Positions 16,857-24,961 of a stretch of 40,283 nucleotides of DNA are shown piece by piece (the first letter of the stretch is position 1; every line of letters starts with the position of its first letter). The notes beneath the pieces are model-generated. The model was not told where the DNA came from, made no database searches, and worked only from the letters and a program-made list of their open reading frames with translations. This DNA comes from Campylobacterota bacterium (lineage in GTDB: Bacteria; Campylobacterota; Campylobacteria; Campylobacterales; QNZT01), in the NCBI GenBank assembly GCA_022600175.1, contig JAHZKW010000110.1:1-40283 (forward strand), given 5' to 3'. The translations under genes and the position numbers were made by a program.

Positions 16857-18306
16857 TATCATATTAAAAATCCCTAGTGATTTAAACTGTTTCGAACTAA
16901 TCGCCATTACTATTCACAAGCTCTCTCAAAAAGTATACTTTTCCAAACAAGATGAACAAAACCTTATTAGTGCTGCTAAAGAGTTGATTGAAAATAGTGT
17001 TATTCATGGATATAAAACACACCAAGGTTTTATTGAGATCTCGTTTCATCCATTTGAGTATGGTCTGCGAATTGATATCAAAGATTGGGGTCTTCCTATG
17101 TCTGCACAAAAGCCCACTGCAGTACCAATTGACCTTAAGGTTGATAAAGGTTTTAACCGTGTTTATAACCTTGTAGATACTTTTAAATACCTCAATCTAG
17201 GAAAAGAGGGAAAGCAGTTCACAATTCTTAAATATGCTTCTCATCCTCACGCTCCAAAACCAACCAATGAAAAACAACATAAATATATACATAAAACACT
17301 AAAGATCAAACCAAAAACTCTTGAGGTAAGAGACTTTAAAGAGGGTGATGAAGAGGCCATTGCAAGACTGATCTATGAAAACTATGGACACAGTTACATC
17401 AAAGATCTTTTCTACTATCCAAAACAGATCTTAGAGTATCATGGTACCAAATTTTTCTCTACAGTAGCACTGGTTGGGGGAGAAATTGTTGGACATTTTG
17501 CACTTACAAAAATGCCAAACGCTAATATTGCAGAAATAGGTATTGTCGTCGTCGATCCAAAGTATCAAGGTCAGGGTATCATGAATGAAATGTTTGATCA
17601 CCTTATTAAGCATGCTCAAGCACTAAAACTTGATGCTATTTTTGGAGAGGCAATGATGTATCACACCTTTAGTCAAAAAAGCAATCTCTCGCATGGTTTT
17701 AAAGAGAGTGCCATGCTTATAGGCAAAGTACCTGCAGCAGTTGCTATAGAACAAAACTTACTCACAAAAAACTTTTTAAGAGGGTCACTACTTGTAGGAT
17801 ATAAGATCTTTAACCATACCACTAAAAAATGCTATCTCCCTACACAATATAAAACAATCATCTTGAAAACTTATGAAAATTTAGGGCTTAAGTTCAAACC
17901 AAATACCAAAATAAAACCTAAACATAAAAAAGAATCACATCTGCACTATATTTATGAACCTCTCGCTGAGGTTGCTGTTGTCACAGTAGAGCGCTATGGA
18001 AAACATTTCGAACATAAATTTAAACAGATATTACATCAACTTCGTGCTAAACATTGCCATATGATCTATGCAGACATATGTTTAGAAAAAAATCCCAAAA
18101 TAGATAAGATTATCACTATACTCAATAAACACCGTTTTTTCTACAGTGGCATACTCTTTTTACAATACAACAATAGAGACTATCTTAGACTACAAAACAA
18201 ACACAGTGATATCATAGGCAAAAAAAATCTTCAATGTTATACTAGTTTTTGTACTTCTCTTTTAAGATATATTCAAAAAGATGAGAAAAGAGTAAAGAAA
18301 CTTTAG
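16846..18306 (+). CDS. Fusion of RsbW-like histidine-kinase-type ATPase with GNAT acetyltransferase
   Basis: 486 residues. Residues 1-140 form a small GHKL ATPase of the anti-sigma-factor kinase (HATPase_c_2) type: N-box AAKELIENSVIHGY, G1-type DIKDWGLPM and the final VDKGFNRVYNLVDTFKYL. Residues 155-290 are a GNAT domain with the acetyl-CoA loop VVDPKYQGQGIMNEMF. Residues 300-486 have no clear family and resemble a degenerate second acetyltransferase-like half. No anti-anti-sigma or alternative sigma gene is nearby, so the target is unknown. It overlaps the amidohydrolase gene by 11 bases and has an AGGAGAG ribosome site. The domain calls are firm; the function is not. Confidence 0.82.
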   Translation: MQNSIILKIPSDLNCFELIAITIHKLSQKVYFSKQDEQNLISAAKELIENSVIHGYKTHQGFIEISFHPFEYGLRIDIKDWGLPMSAQKPTAVPIDLKVDKGFNRVYNLVDTFKYLNLGKEGKQFTILKYASHPHAPKPTNEKQHKYIHKTLKIKPKTLEVRDFKEGDEEAIARLIYENYGHSYIKDLFYYPKQILEYHGTKFFSTVALVGGEIVGHFALTKMPNANIAEIGIVVVDPKYQGQGIMNEMFDHLIKHAQALKLDAIFGEAMMYHTFSQKSNLSHGFKESAMLIGKVPAAVAIEQNLLTKNFLRGSLLVGYKIFNHTTKKCYLPTQYKTIILKTYENLGLKFKPNTKIKPKHKKESHLHYIYEPLAEVAVVTVERYGKHFEHKFKQILHQLRAKHCHMIYADICLEKNPKIDKIITILNKHRFFYSGILFLQYNNRDYLRLQNKHSDIIGKKNLQCYTSFCTSLLRYIQKDEKRVKKL

Positions 18307-18344
18307 TTACACTTTTTCTATATTTCATATAGAGGGGAAAACAC

Positions 18345-18824
18345 ATGAAAGAACTTTTTATCAATTATGCAGGGATTATTATCTTTTTACACGTACTAGG
18401 TGCCATCATTTGGGTTGGAGGGATGATTGCTATACGTATCGCAGTACATCCAACCATGCAAAGTGTTGATGATGCCAAAATTAAACTAGGTAAAACATTA
18501 ATGATAATGGGTAAGCTCTTTAATTTAGTACTTCCATTTATCTTTATTTTACTTTTGACTGCCATTGTTATGCTTTTAGGAATTGGGTTTAAAGGCACTG
18601 AGTTAGCACCAATTACGTATATTAAAGAAGGTATTTGGACAGTGATGACACTTAACTTCGCTTTTATGTATCTACAAAGAGCAAAAGCACAAAAACTTTT
18701 CAATATAGGAAATTTAGTACAAGCAAAACAAAAAGTCGCACTCATTCCAAATGTTTTATTGCCAATTAATATTATTTTAGGATTAGTTGCTGTTTATTTA
18801 GGGGTTACTTTGAGAGGATATTAA
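18345..18824 (+). CDS. Four-helix membrane protein of the CopD/DUF2269-like type
   Basis: 159 residues with four hydrophobic segments (about 5-28, 52-78, 88-105 and 130-152). The first holds FLHVLGAIIWVGGMIAI, a His-containing helix typical of CopD and related small membrane proteins, some of which bind haem or copper. It has an AGAGGGG ribosome site and its own gap after the fusion gene. No copper or haem gene lies nearby, so the substrate is open. Confidence 0.7.
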   Translation: MKELFINYAGIIIFLHVLGAIIWVGGMIAIRIAVHPTMQSVDDAKIKLGKTLMIMGKLFNLVLPFIFILLLTAIVMLLGIGFKGTELAPITYIKEGIWTVMTLNFAFMYLQRAKAQKLFNIGNLVQAKQKVALIPNVLLPINIILGLVAVYLGVTLRGY

Positions 18825-18836
18825 ATTTTAAAAGTG

Positions 18837-18869
18837 CTTTATGGCTACCATCACTGGTAGCACATAAAG
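18837..18869. terminator. Convergent bidirectional terminator between the membrane gene and rplT
   Basis: A 14-bp stem with one bulged A (18837-18850 with 18855-18869) around a TCAC loop. On the minus strand it is followed by a TTTT tract, a good stop for the rplT transcript; on the plus strand a T/C-rich stretch follows. Confidence 0.8.
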
Positions 18870-18874
18870 TCTTC

Positions 18875-19228
18875 TTACTTGATTGCCGCTTTTGCAGCTT
18901 CAGCTACTTTTGTAAATGCAGCTGCGTCGTTCATAGCCATATCAGCTAAAATTTTTCTATCTAGTTCAATACCTGCTTTGTTAAGACCGTGAATAAATCT
19001 TGAATAACTAATATCATTTAATCTACAAGCAGCATTGATTCTAGTGATCCAAAGTTTTCTAAAATCTCTTTTTTTCTGTCTTCTATCTCTATAAGCATAT
19101 ACTAAAGATCTCTCTAATTGCTCTTTCGCTTTTCTAAAGTGTTTTCTTCTTCCACTAAAGAAACCTCTTGCTTGTTTTAGAAGTTTTTTATGTCTTCTTC
19201 TTCTGACTACACCAGTTTTTACTCTCAT
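18875..19228 (-). CDS. rplT: 50S ribosomal protein L20
   Basis: 117 residues, normal length. It opens [20 protein letters not shown] and has [48 protein letters not shown], the standard L20 pattern of a very basic N-terminal helix and 23S rRNA-binding core. It is the last gene of the thrS-infC-rpmI-rplT block. L20 is known to regulate this operon by binding its mRNA in several bacteria, and the hairpins just upstream could be such a site. Confidence 0.97.
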   Translation of the reverse strand: MRVKTGVVRRRRHKKLLKQARGFFSGRRKHFRKAKEQLERSLVYAYRDRRQKKRDFRKLWITRINAACRLNDISYSRFIHGLNKAGIELDRKILADMAMNDAAAFTKVAEAAKAAIK

Positions 19229-19269
19229 GTTTTTCCTTTACCTTATTGGTGTCACTTTTTGTGAACTTA

Positions 19270-19332
19270 TCCTGAAATCAGGAGGAATAAGATGATCTTT
19301 TGATCATCAACGCATTCGTTATAAACAACGAA
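19270..19332 (-). promoter_or_regulatory. Three tandem hairpins in the rpmI-rplT gap
   Basis: In transcript order: a 6-bp stem with 6-nt loop (19315-19332), a 7-bp stem with 4-nt loop (19291-19308) and a 12-base self-complementary segment TCCTGAAATCAGGA (19270-19283), ending about 40 nt before rplT. All arms are perfect. None is followed by a T tract, so termination is unlikely; mRNA processing or L20 binding is possible. Confidence 0.55.
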
Positions 19333-19527
19333 CTATTTACCTAGCATTACTTTAACTGCTTTTTCATCAGCTTTATCAATAGTTTTTGGCGCTCTTAGAC
19401 CAAGTTTTCTCTTTTGATCTTTTTTAGTCAAGATATGACTTCTAAAAGCAGATCCTCTTTTGATCGAGCCATTTTTCTTAACCTTAAAACGCTTTTTAGC
19501 GCTACTGACGGTTTTCATCTTTGGCAT
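19333..19527 (-). CDS. rpmI: 50S ribosomal protein L35
   Basis: 64 residues with the L35 pattern [24 protein letters not shown] and [13 protein letters not shown]. An AAAGGAG ribosome site precedes ATG 19527. It sits between infC and rplT in the usual order. Confidence 0.96.
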   Translation of the reverse strand: MPKMKTVSSAKKRFKVKKNGSIKRGSAFRSHILTKKDQKRKLGLRAPKTIDKADEKAVKVMLGK

Positions 19528-19553
19528 TTTTTCTCCTTTGGATTATTAAACTT

Positions 19554-19589
19554 AGGTGACGAGCCTAAATTTTGGGAACGGCTATTATA
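19554..19589 (-). promoter_or_regulatory. Putative internal promoter and leader hairpin for rpmI-rplT
   Basis: On the minus strand TATAAT lies at 19589-19584, predicting a start near 19577. TTAGG (19554-19558) and CCTAA (19566-19570) then form a small hairpin at the 5' end of a 50-nt leader before rpmI. This would allow L35/L20 to be made separately from thrS-infC. Confidence 0.5.
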
Positions 19590-19666
19590 GCTGATTAAAT
19601 TTATGGGGAGCTTAAGAAGCCTTAACTTAGGTTAAAACCTCTTAAATATTTGGAGTAAGAGTACTT

Positions 19667-20206
19667 TTACTTCTCTTTATCTTTCTTAGGTACCGTATAC
19701 ATATTGACATATCGACCTTCAAACTTTGGTTCATGCTCTTTAGTAGCAATATCCTCAACCATTGGCCATACGCGATTTAACACATCTTTCCCAGCTTGTG
19801 GATTTGCCATCTCACGTCCACGTAAAAAGACTCTAAACTTCACATGTTTACCTGCTTCAAGAAACTCACGTGCATGTTTTACTTTATAATTTACGTCATT
19901 TTCAGCAATTTTCACAGAAAGCTTGATCTCTTTAACTTCGATCTTTTTCTGATTTTTCTTTGCTTCTTTTTTCTTTTTCTCTTGCTGGTATTTAAACTTA
20001 CCGTAATCCATAATCTTACAGACCGGTGGTTTTGCGTCTGGTGCGATAAGAACTAGATCCATCCCTTTATCTCTAGCGATGTCAAGTGCTTCTCTTGAAG
20101 AGATAATACCATGCTGTTCTCCATCATCGCTCATACAACGAACTTCTGGAAATCTTATATCTTCATTGAGCCTTGTTTCGTCTTTCTTACCTCTACCTCT
20201 ATTCAA
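19667..20206 (-). CDS. infC: Translation initiation factor IF-3 (TTG start)
   Basis: 179 residues. The N-domain has [22 protein letters not shown], the linker is rich in Lys, and the C-domain runs through [33 protein letters not shown]. The frame begins with TTG at 20206; the first in-frame ATG is at residue 25, well inside the N-domain. AGGT lies at proper spacing within the end of thrS, and the TTG overlaps the thrS stop (TTGA). IF-3 selects against non-standard starts, and the AUU start of E. coli infC gives autoregulation; a TTG here may do the same. Confidence 0.94.
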   Translation of the reverse strand: MNRGRGKKDETRLNEDIRFPEVRCMSDDGEQHGIISSREALDIARDKGMDLVLIAPDAKPPVCKIMDYGKFKYQQEKKKKEAKKNQKKIEVKEIKLSVKIAENDVNYKVKHAREFLEAGKHVKFRVFLRGREMANPQAGKDVLNRVWPMVEDIATKEHEPKFEGRYVNMYTVPKKDKEK

Positions 20207-22017
20207 AAGTGTACCTCATCCATTTTCTCCTTTATTATTTTATAGAATTCAGCTTTGCTTAAATTATACTGTTTTCTTTCTCTTCTATCCCTTAAAGCGA
20301 CGGTTTTATTCACCATTTCTTCGTCACCAAGGACAAGAATCATAGGGACTCTTTGTTTTTCTGCTACTCTAATACGCTTATTGAGACTCTCATTTTTGCT
20401 TGAAACTTCACAATCAATCTCCATTGCCATTAACTCACTCGCAACCTCTTTAGCATAGTCAAGATGTGCATCGGCGATAGGCACAATAATCACTTGTGTC
20501 GGTGCAATAAAAAATGGGAACTCTCCAGCCACATGCTCTATTAAGATTCCAATGAATCGTTCAAAAGAGCCTAAAATCGCACGATGTAACATCACTGGTC
20601 GTGCTTTTTCATTGTTCTCGTCTGTATACTCAAGCATAAAACGTTCCGGAAGATTAAAATCTACCTGAATTGTTCCACATTGCCATTTACGTTTTAAGGC
20701 ATCTGTAATCTTAATATCGATTTTTGGACCATAAAATGCCCCTCCACCTTCATCAATACCATAGCTGATACCATTTTCATCTAATGCCTCTTTAAGACCT
20801 TCAGTTGCAATTTCCCATACTTTTTCATCACCAATCGCTTTTTCAGGACGTGTAGAGATCTCAAGGCTATATTCAAACTTAAAACTCTTCATAATCTCAT
20901 CAACAAAGCTGAGTACTTCCATCACGTTCTCTTTAATTTGTGAAGGCATACAGAAAATATGTGCATCATCTTGGGTAAATTCTCGCACTCTAAACAACCC
21001 GTGCATTGCACCGCTCATCTCATGACGATGTACCACACCATACTCAAAAAACTTCAAAGGCAGATCTCTATAACTTCGTACATCATTTTGATACACTTTT
21101 ATATGCCCTAGACAGTTCATTGGCTTGATACCATATTCGATATCATCAATGGTTGTAAAGTACATGTTCTCACCATAATTTTGGTAGTGCCCAGAGACTT
21201 TCCAGACATCAGATTTGAGCATCTCTGGACCACGAACTGGCTGATATCCTCTTTTTCTATGTGCTTTAAACAACAGTGACTCTAACTTACTACGTAAACG
21301 TGAACCATTTGGAAGCCAAATAGGAAGCCCTGCCCCAACCTCTTCATCAAAAGTAAAAAGTTTCAAATCTGTTGCAAGTTTTCTATGGTCTCTCTTTTTA
21401 GCCTCTTCAATCATTGAAAGGTGCTCTTTAAGCGTCTCTTTATCTGCGAATGCTGTACCATAGATACGTGTCAACATCTCTCTTGACTCATCTCCACCTA
21501 AATAGGCTCCAGCAACACGTGTCAACTTAAAGTTATGAAGCAGTTTTGTATTTGGTACATGAGGACCACGACAAAGATCTTCAAATTCACCTTGCTTATA
21601 AATAGTGATATTTCCATCTTCTATACGTTTTAATACCTCTTGTTTCAAGTCATCATCAGCAAACTTCTCTAAAACATCTGACTTAGAAATGCTATATTGT
21701 TCAATCGGGTATTTTTTCTTGATCAGAGACTTCATCTCTTTTTCAATCTTTTTTAGATCTTCGTCATTAATTTTTTCAGCAGTTCTAAAATCATAATAAA
21801 ATCCATCTTCAATAACAGGACCTACAAAAAACTTCGCATCAGGATAGAGTTTCTTTATCGCTTGTGCCATAAGATGTGCGGTTGAGTGTCTAATAATTTC
21901 CAATGCATCATTTGAATTGTCAAAATGTATCTCATCACCACTTATATTTTGAATCTCGGCAGTTTGGGTATCGATGATCTCATCATCTCTCTTTATGCCT
22001 ATTACGATATCTTCCAC
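20203..22017 (-). CDS. thrS: Threonyl-tRNA synthetase
   Basis: 604 residues, the size typical of Campylobacterota, with a reduced TGS domain at the N-terminus. The editing domain carries [11 protein letters not shown] near residue 45; class II catalytic motifs follow, including [31 protein letters not shown] with the zinc Cys, [28 protein letters not shown], and [21 protein letters not shown]. The C-terminal anticodon-binding domain starts near 505. It charges tRNA-Thr. A GAGAGGAT ribosome site precedes ATG 22017. Confidence 0.97.
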   Translation of the reverse strand: MEDIVIGIKRDDEIIDTQTAEIQNISGDEIHFDNSNDALEIIRHSTAHLMAQAIKKLYPDAKFFVGPVIEDGFYYDFRTAEKINDEDLKKIEKEMKSLIKKKYPIEQYSISKSDVLEKFADDDLKQEVLKRIEDGNITIYKQGEFEDLCRGPHVPNTKLLHNFKLTRVAGAYLGGDESREMLTRIYGTAFADKETLKEHLSMIEEAKKRDHRKLATDLKLFTFDEEVGAGLPIWLPNGSRLRSKLESLLFKAHRKRGYQPVRGPEMLKSDVWKVSGHYQNYGENMYFTTIDDIEYGIKPMNCLGHIKVYQNDVRSYRDLPLKFFEYGVVHRHEMSGAMHGLFRVREFTQDDAHIFCMPSQIKENVMEVLSFVDEIMKSFKFEYSLEISTRPEKAIGDEKVWEIATEGLKEALDENGISYGIDEGGGAFYGPKIDIKITDALKRKWQCGTIQVDFNLPERFMLEYTDENNEKARPVMLHRAILGSFERFIGILIEHVAGEFPFFIAPTQVIIVPIADAHLDYAKEVASELMAMEIDCEVSSKNESLNKRIRVAEKQRVPMILVLGDEEMVNKTVALRDRRERKQYNLSKAEFYKIIKEKMDEVHF

Positions 22018-22085
22018 AAAATCCTCTCTAACTCATTTTTAATTTTTTAATTTTAATCTTGATATTTAATCTTAAAGGCGGTATT

Positions 22086-24575
22086 TTAGCCAAAATTACT
22101 TTTATCTATTCTGTGTGAATTCATAGACGCTGTCTCAATATGTAACAAATTGTTACACTTAGGAAGCCTAACCCGAAAACATGCACCATTTTCTTGATTA
22201 AATGCCTCAATAATCCCTTGTAAATGATCCTCTATGATCATCTTACTCATATAAAGTCCAAGACCTGTTCCTGTTTTCTCATCTTTGGTTGTAAAGTAAG
22301 GATCAAATATCTTAGGTAGCGTCGCTTCATCAATCCCTCCTCCATTATCAGAGATTTCAATATTCACATAGATATCATCCTCATATATCTTAATCTCAAC
22401 ATAAGCATCTTCTCTACTGTTAGCAATCAAAATATCTTTAGCATTATGAAGAATATTAACAAATACCTGCATTAACTCTCGAGGATACGCCTCTACTGTA
22501 GGAACACTCGCATAAGATGTTGTGAGTTTAATATTATGATTAATCAAAACATTTTTCATCATCTGATACGTCTCTTCTAATACCTCTTCTATAACAACAG
22601 ATGTAACCGATTTATCAGGTTTAAAAAAGTTTCTAAAGTCATCAATCGTTTTAGAAAGATGTTGTGTTTGTGTTAAAATATTCTTAGCATAACCTTTTGC
22701 TTTAAGAGTATCTAAATCACCAAACTCCATGCCAATCAACATATTATTGGCATCCAGAGAGATGACTGAGATAGGCTGTCTCCATTGATGGGCTATCATA
22801 CCTATCATCTCACCCATTGCAGCATGTCGAGATTGCACGATCATCAATTTATCTTTTTGTTTTTCATCAGTAATATCTAAAGCACTCACAGTAACCCCTG
22901 CGGAAAGGTTCTCTGGATCTAAAGGTGTGGCGTTTAGTAATACATCAATAAGTGTACCATCTTTGCGACAAAACTGTGTCTCTAGCATACTACTGCCATT
23001 TTCTTGAATCGGTATATATCCAGCATCTCCGATATACTCATAAGTCGCATCATCTTTATAAATCATTCTTGAACTCTGACCAATAAGCTCTTCTTTGCTA
23101 TATCCTGTCATCTCACAAAACTTTTCATTAACCTCTTGAAAAATACGATTTGCAAAAAATCCAATCCCGATAGGTGCTGAACGAAAAATACTATGAATCT
23201 GAGCAACACGACTCTGTAAAGCGGTCTCTGTCTCTTTGATATCTGTAATATCTCGCCAAGTCGCGATTGAATAAAGTACATTACCTTCATCATCTCGAAC
23301 AGCATTAGCATTAAGCGTAATGGCTAATCTTGTACCATCTTTGCATTTTACAGTAAGCTCAGCATTTTTAACAAACCCTTTTTTTGTAAAAACTTTAAAG
23401 GCTTTTTTTACAGCATCTAAACTTTCATCAGGATATAAATTAAACACAGAATGCCCGATTATCTCGTCTCTCTCATATCCTAAAACTTTTAACAACGTCT
23501 CATTGCAAAAAAGAACTGTGGCATCTTTTGCAGAGACAGAGAGATGCATATCTGGAGAATTATGAAATATACTATGAAATTTTCCTTTAGACTTTTGCAG
23601 TTCTAATAACATACGTTGCTGTTCTGAAACATCTGTATGAAAACCTATCAGACGTACTGCATTATTATTTTCATCACAAATTGTTTTCGCACGACTCAAA
23701 ACCCACACCCAATGTCCCTCTTTATGACGCATTCTAAAAGTCACTTCATACATCTTCTCTTGCTGCTTAATAGCAGCCATAACCTTCTGTTCAGTCAAAA
23801 TAACTTCATCAGGGTGAATCAAACTTCTCCAAGTCTCATAAGTATTGATTAACTCATGATCTTCATAACCAAGCATCGACTTCCATTGCGGTGCATAGTA
23901 AACCTCATTTGTTATAAGATTCCAATCCCATAGACCAATTTGTGTCCCATTGACCGCAAGTCTTAACTGCTCTCTCTCTTTATTTAACACTTCTTGAATC
24001 ACTCTTTTATGTTTTTGCATATAATACATCAAAATCAACATTAAGATTGTCAAAAAAAGAAAGACCACACTAATCCAAATAAAAAAGCTATGTTTACTCT
24101 CTAGTATCTTATGCATCTTTTGATTGATTTGATCAATAGTGGAATCTATAAGAAAAAGCGTCTCTTTAAATAAAGCATCAAATGCCTGATCCGTATTACT
24201 ACCTACTTGGTATAACAAGATATTTTGTAGACGTTTTTGCGCCATCTCTTCTAAAACACTCAACTTTTCCTCTAGCTCTTCTAAATTAGGAAGTATCTCT
24301 TGATATGTTTTTGAAAAGTGTTTAAATCTCTGATGTGCAAATGGCTTTAACACATCCTCATTGACATTGATCAAAGTATCACCATTGATAATCTCTTCTA
24401 ACCAAAGATGTGCTTCTGTCACATTATTACGTAGTGTCGTCATCTCTTGTTCTAAAAGGATATGCTCTTCTGTAGACTTTTCCCATTTTAAATTCATCAT
24501 AACAATCAAAGAAAAACTTGCCATAAATAAGAATATTATTACCCAAACTGGAAAATTATATTTCCATCTACCCAT
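22086..24575 (-). CDS. Membrane sensor histidine kinase with three PAS domains
   Basis: 829 residues. One membrane helix (about 9-29), a helical extracytoplasmic sensor region of about 130 residues, a second helix (about 165-187), then three PAS domains (about 200-325, 330-450, 455-575). The kinase core has MGEMIGMIAHQWRQPISV with the phospho-His near 597, N-box VFVNILHNAKDIL, G1 ISDNGGGID and the F/G2 region KIFDPYFTT followed by GTGLGLYMSK. The first two PAS domains carry GHWVWVLSRA- and GTRLAITLNA-type PAC segments. No response regulator is in the window, so the partner and signal are unknown. It is upstream of thrS with 68 bp between. Confidence 0.92.
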   Translation of the reverse strand: MGRWKYNFPVWVIIFLFMASFSLIVMMNLKWEKSTEEHILLEQEMTTLRNNVTEAHLWLEEIINGDTLINVNEDVLKPFAHQRFKHFSKTYQEILPNLEELEEKLSVLEEMAQKRLQNILLYQVGSNTDQAFDALFKETLFLIDSTIDQINQKMHKILESKHSFFIWISVVFLFLTILMLILMYYMQKHKRVIQEVLNKEREQLRLAVNGTQIGLWDWNLITNEVYYAPQWKSMLGYEDHELINTYETWRSLIHPDEVILTEQKVMAAIKQQEKMYEVTFRMRHKEGHWVWVLSRAKTICDENNNAVRLIGFHTDVSEQQRMLLELQKSKGKFHSIFHNSPDMHLSVSAKDATVLFCNETLLKVLGYERDEIIGHSVFNLYPDESLDAVKKAFKVFTKKGFVKNAELTVKCKDGTRLAITLNANAVRDDEGNVLYSIATWRDITDIKETETALQSRVAQIHSIFRSAPIGIGFFANRIFQEVNEKFCEMTGYSKEELIGQSSRMIYKDDATYEYIGDAGYIPIQENGSSMLETQFCRKDGTLIDVLLNATPLDPENLSAGVTVSALDITDEKQKDKLMIVQSRHAAMGEMIGMIAHQWRQPISVISLDANNMLIGMEFGDLDTLKAKGYAKNILTQTQHLSKTIDDFRNFFKPDKSVTSVVIEEVLEETYQMMKNVLINHNIKLTTSYASVPTVEAYPRELMQVFVNILHNAKDILIANSREDAYVEIKIYEDDIYVNIEISDNGGGIDEATLPKIFDPYFTTKDEKTGTGLGLYMSKMIIEDHLQGIIEAFNQENGACFRVRLPKCNNLLHIETASMNSHRIDKSNFG

Positions 24576-24692
24576 ATCACTATACCTTAGAATCTATATA
24601 TGTGTAGAATATCGACTTTTTTAATTATTTTTTGATTATTTGCAATATTTTTTATTTTGAGAGCTATAGGTAAGTTTTAATATGCCTGAAAA

Positions 24693-24768
24693 TGGTGGCC
24701 ACGATTGGACTTGAACCAACGACCACCACCATGTCAAGGTGGTGCTCTACCAACTGAGCTACGCGACC
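24693..24768 (-). tRNA. tRNA-Val (anticodon GAC)
   Basis: The minus strand folds into a complete 76-nt cloverleaf: acceptor GGTCGCG with CGTGGCC (two G-U pairs), D arm with AGTTGGTA, anticodon stem CCACC/GGTGG with loop TTGACAT, T arm with TTCAAGT, and an encoded 3' CCA. GAC reads GTC and GTT valine codons. Confidence 0.97.
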
Positions 24769-24791
24769 ATTCTATTAAAAATAAGAAATGA

Positions 24792-24797
24792 ATTCTA
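24792..24797 (-). promoter_or_regulatory. Likely tRNA-Val -10 box
   Basis: TAGAAT on the minus strand predicts a start near 24785, about 17 nt before the mature tRNA 5' end. No clear -35 box is seen. Confidence 0.4.
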
Positions 24798-24831
24798 CCA
24801 AAGTATCCTTAATCTTATACAATATAAGTTT

Positions 24832-24881
24832 ATGCTACTTTTTCACACAAAATAGGAAGCTTAATGTTACTTTTTCACACA
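24832..24881 (+). promoter_or_regulatory. Two 18-bp direct repeats, one every 32 bp, upstream of ETF-QO
   Basis: ATGYTACTTTTTCACACA occurs at 24832-24849 and again at 24864-24881 with one difference in 18. Centre-to-centre distance is 32 bp, three helical turns, so proteins would bind the same face. They lie about 30-80 bp upstream of a TAAAAT-like -10 (near 24910) for the ETF-QO operon. Confidence 0.6.
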
Positions 24882-24961
24882 TCACTATAACGACTTACTA
24901 TAACTTTGATAAAATATCTCTTTGTAGGCTAAGGGGTAAATACTTTCAAAGCGAGGCAGTG

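Noticed and set aside
18365-18745. Minus-strand frame of 126 codons
   Set aside because: It is antisense to the four-helix membrane gene, which has a ribosome site and sensible helices.
24788-24961. N-terminal extension of ETF-QO
   Set aside because: The extra 58 residues cover the direct repeats and promoter and have no counterpart in the family; ATG 24962 has a ribosome site.
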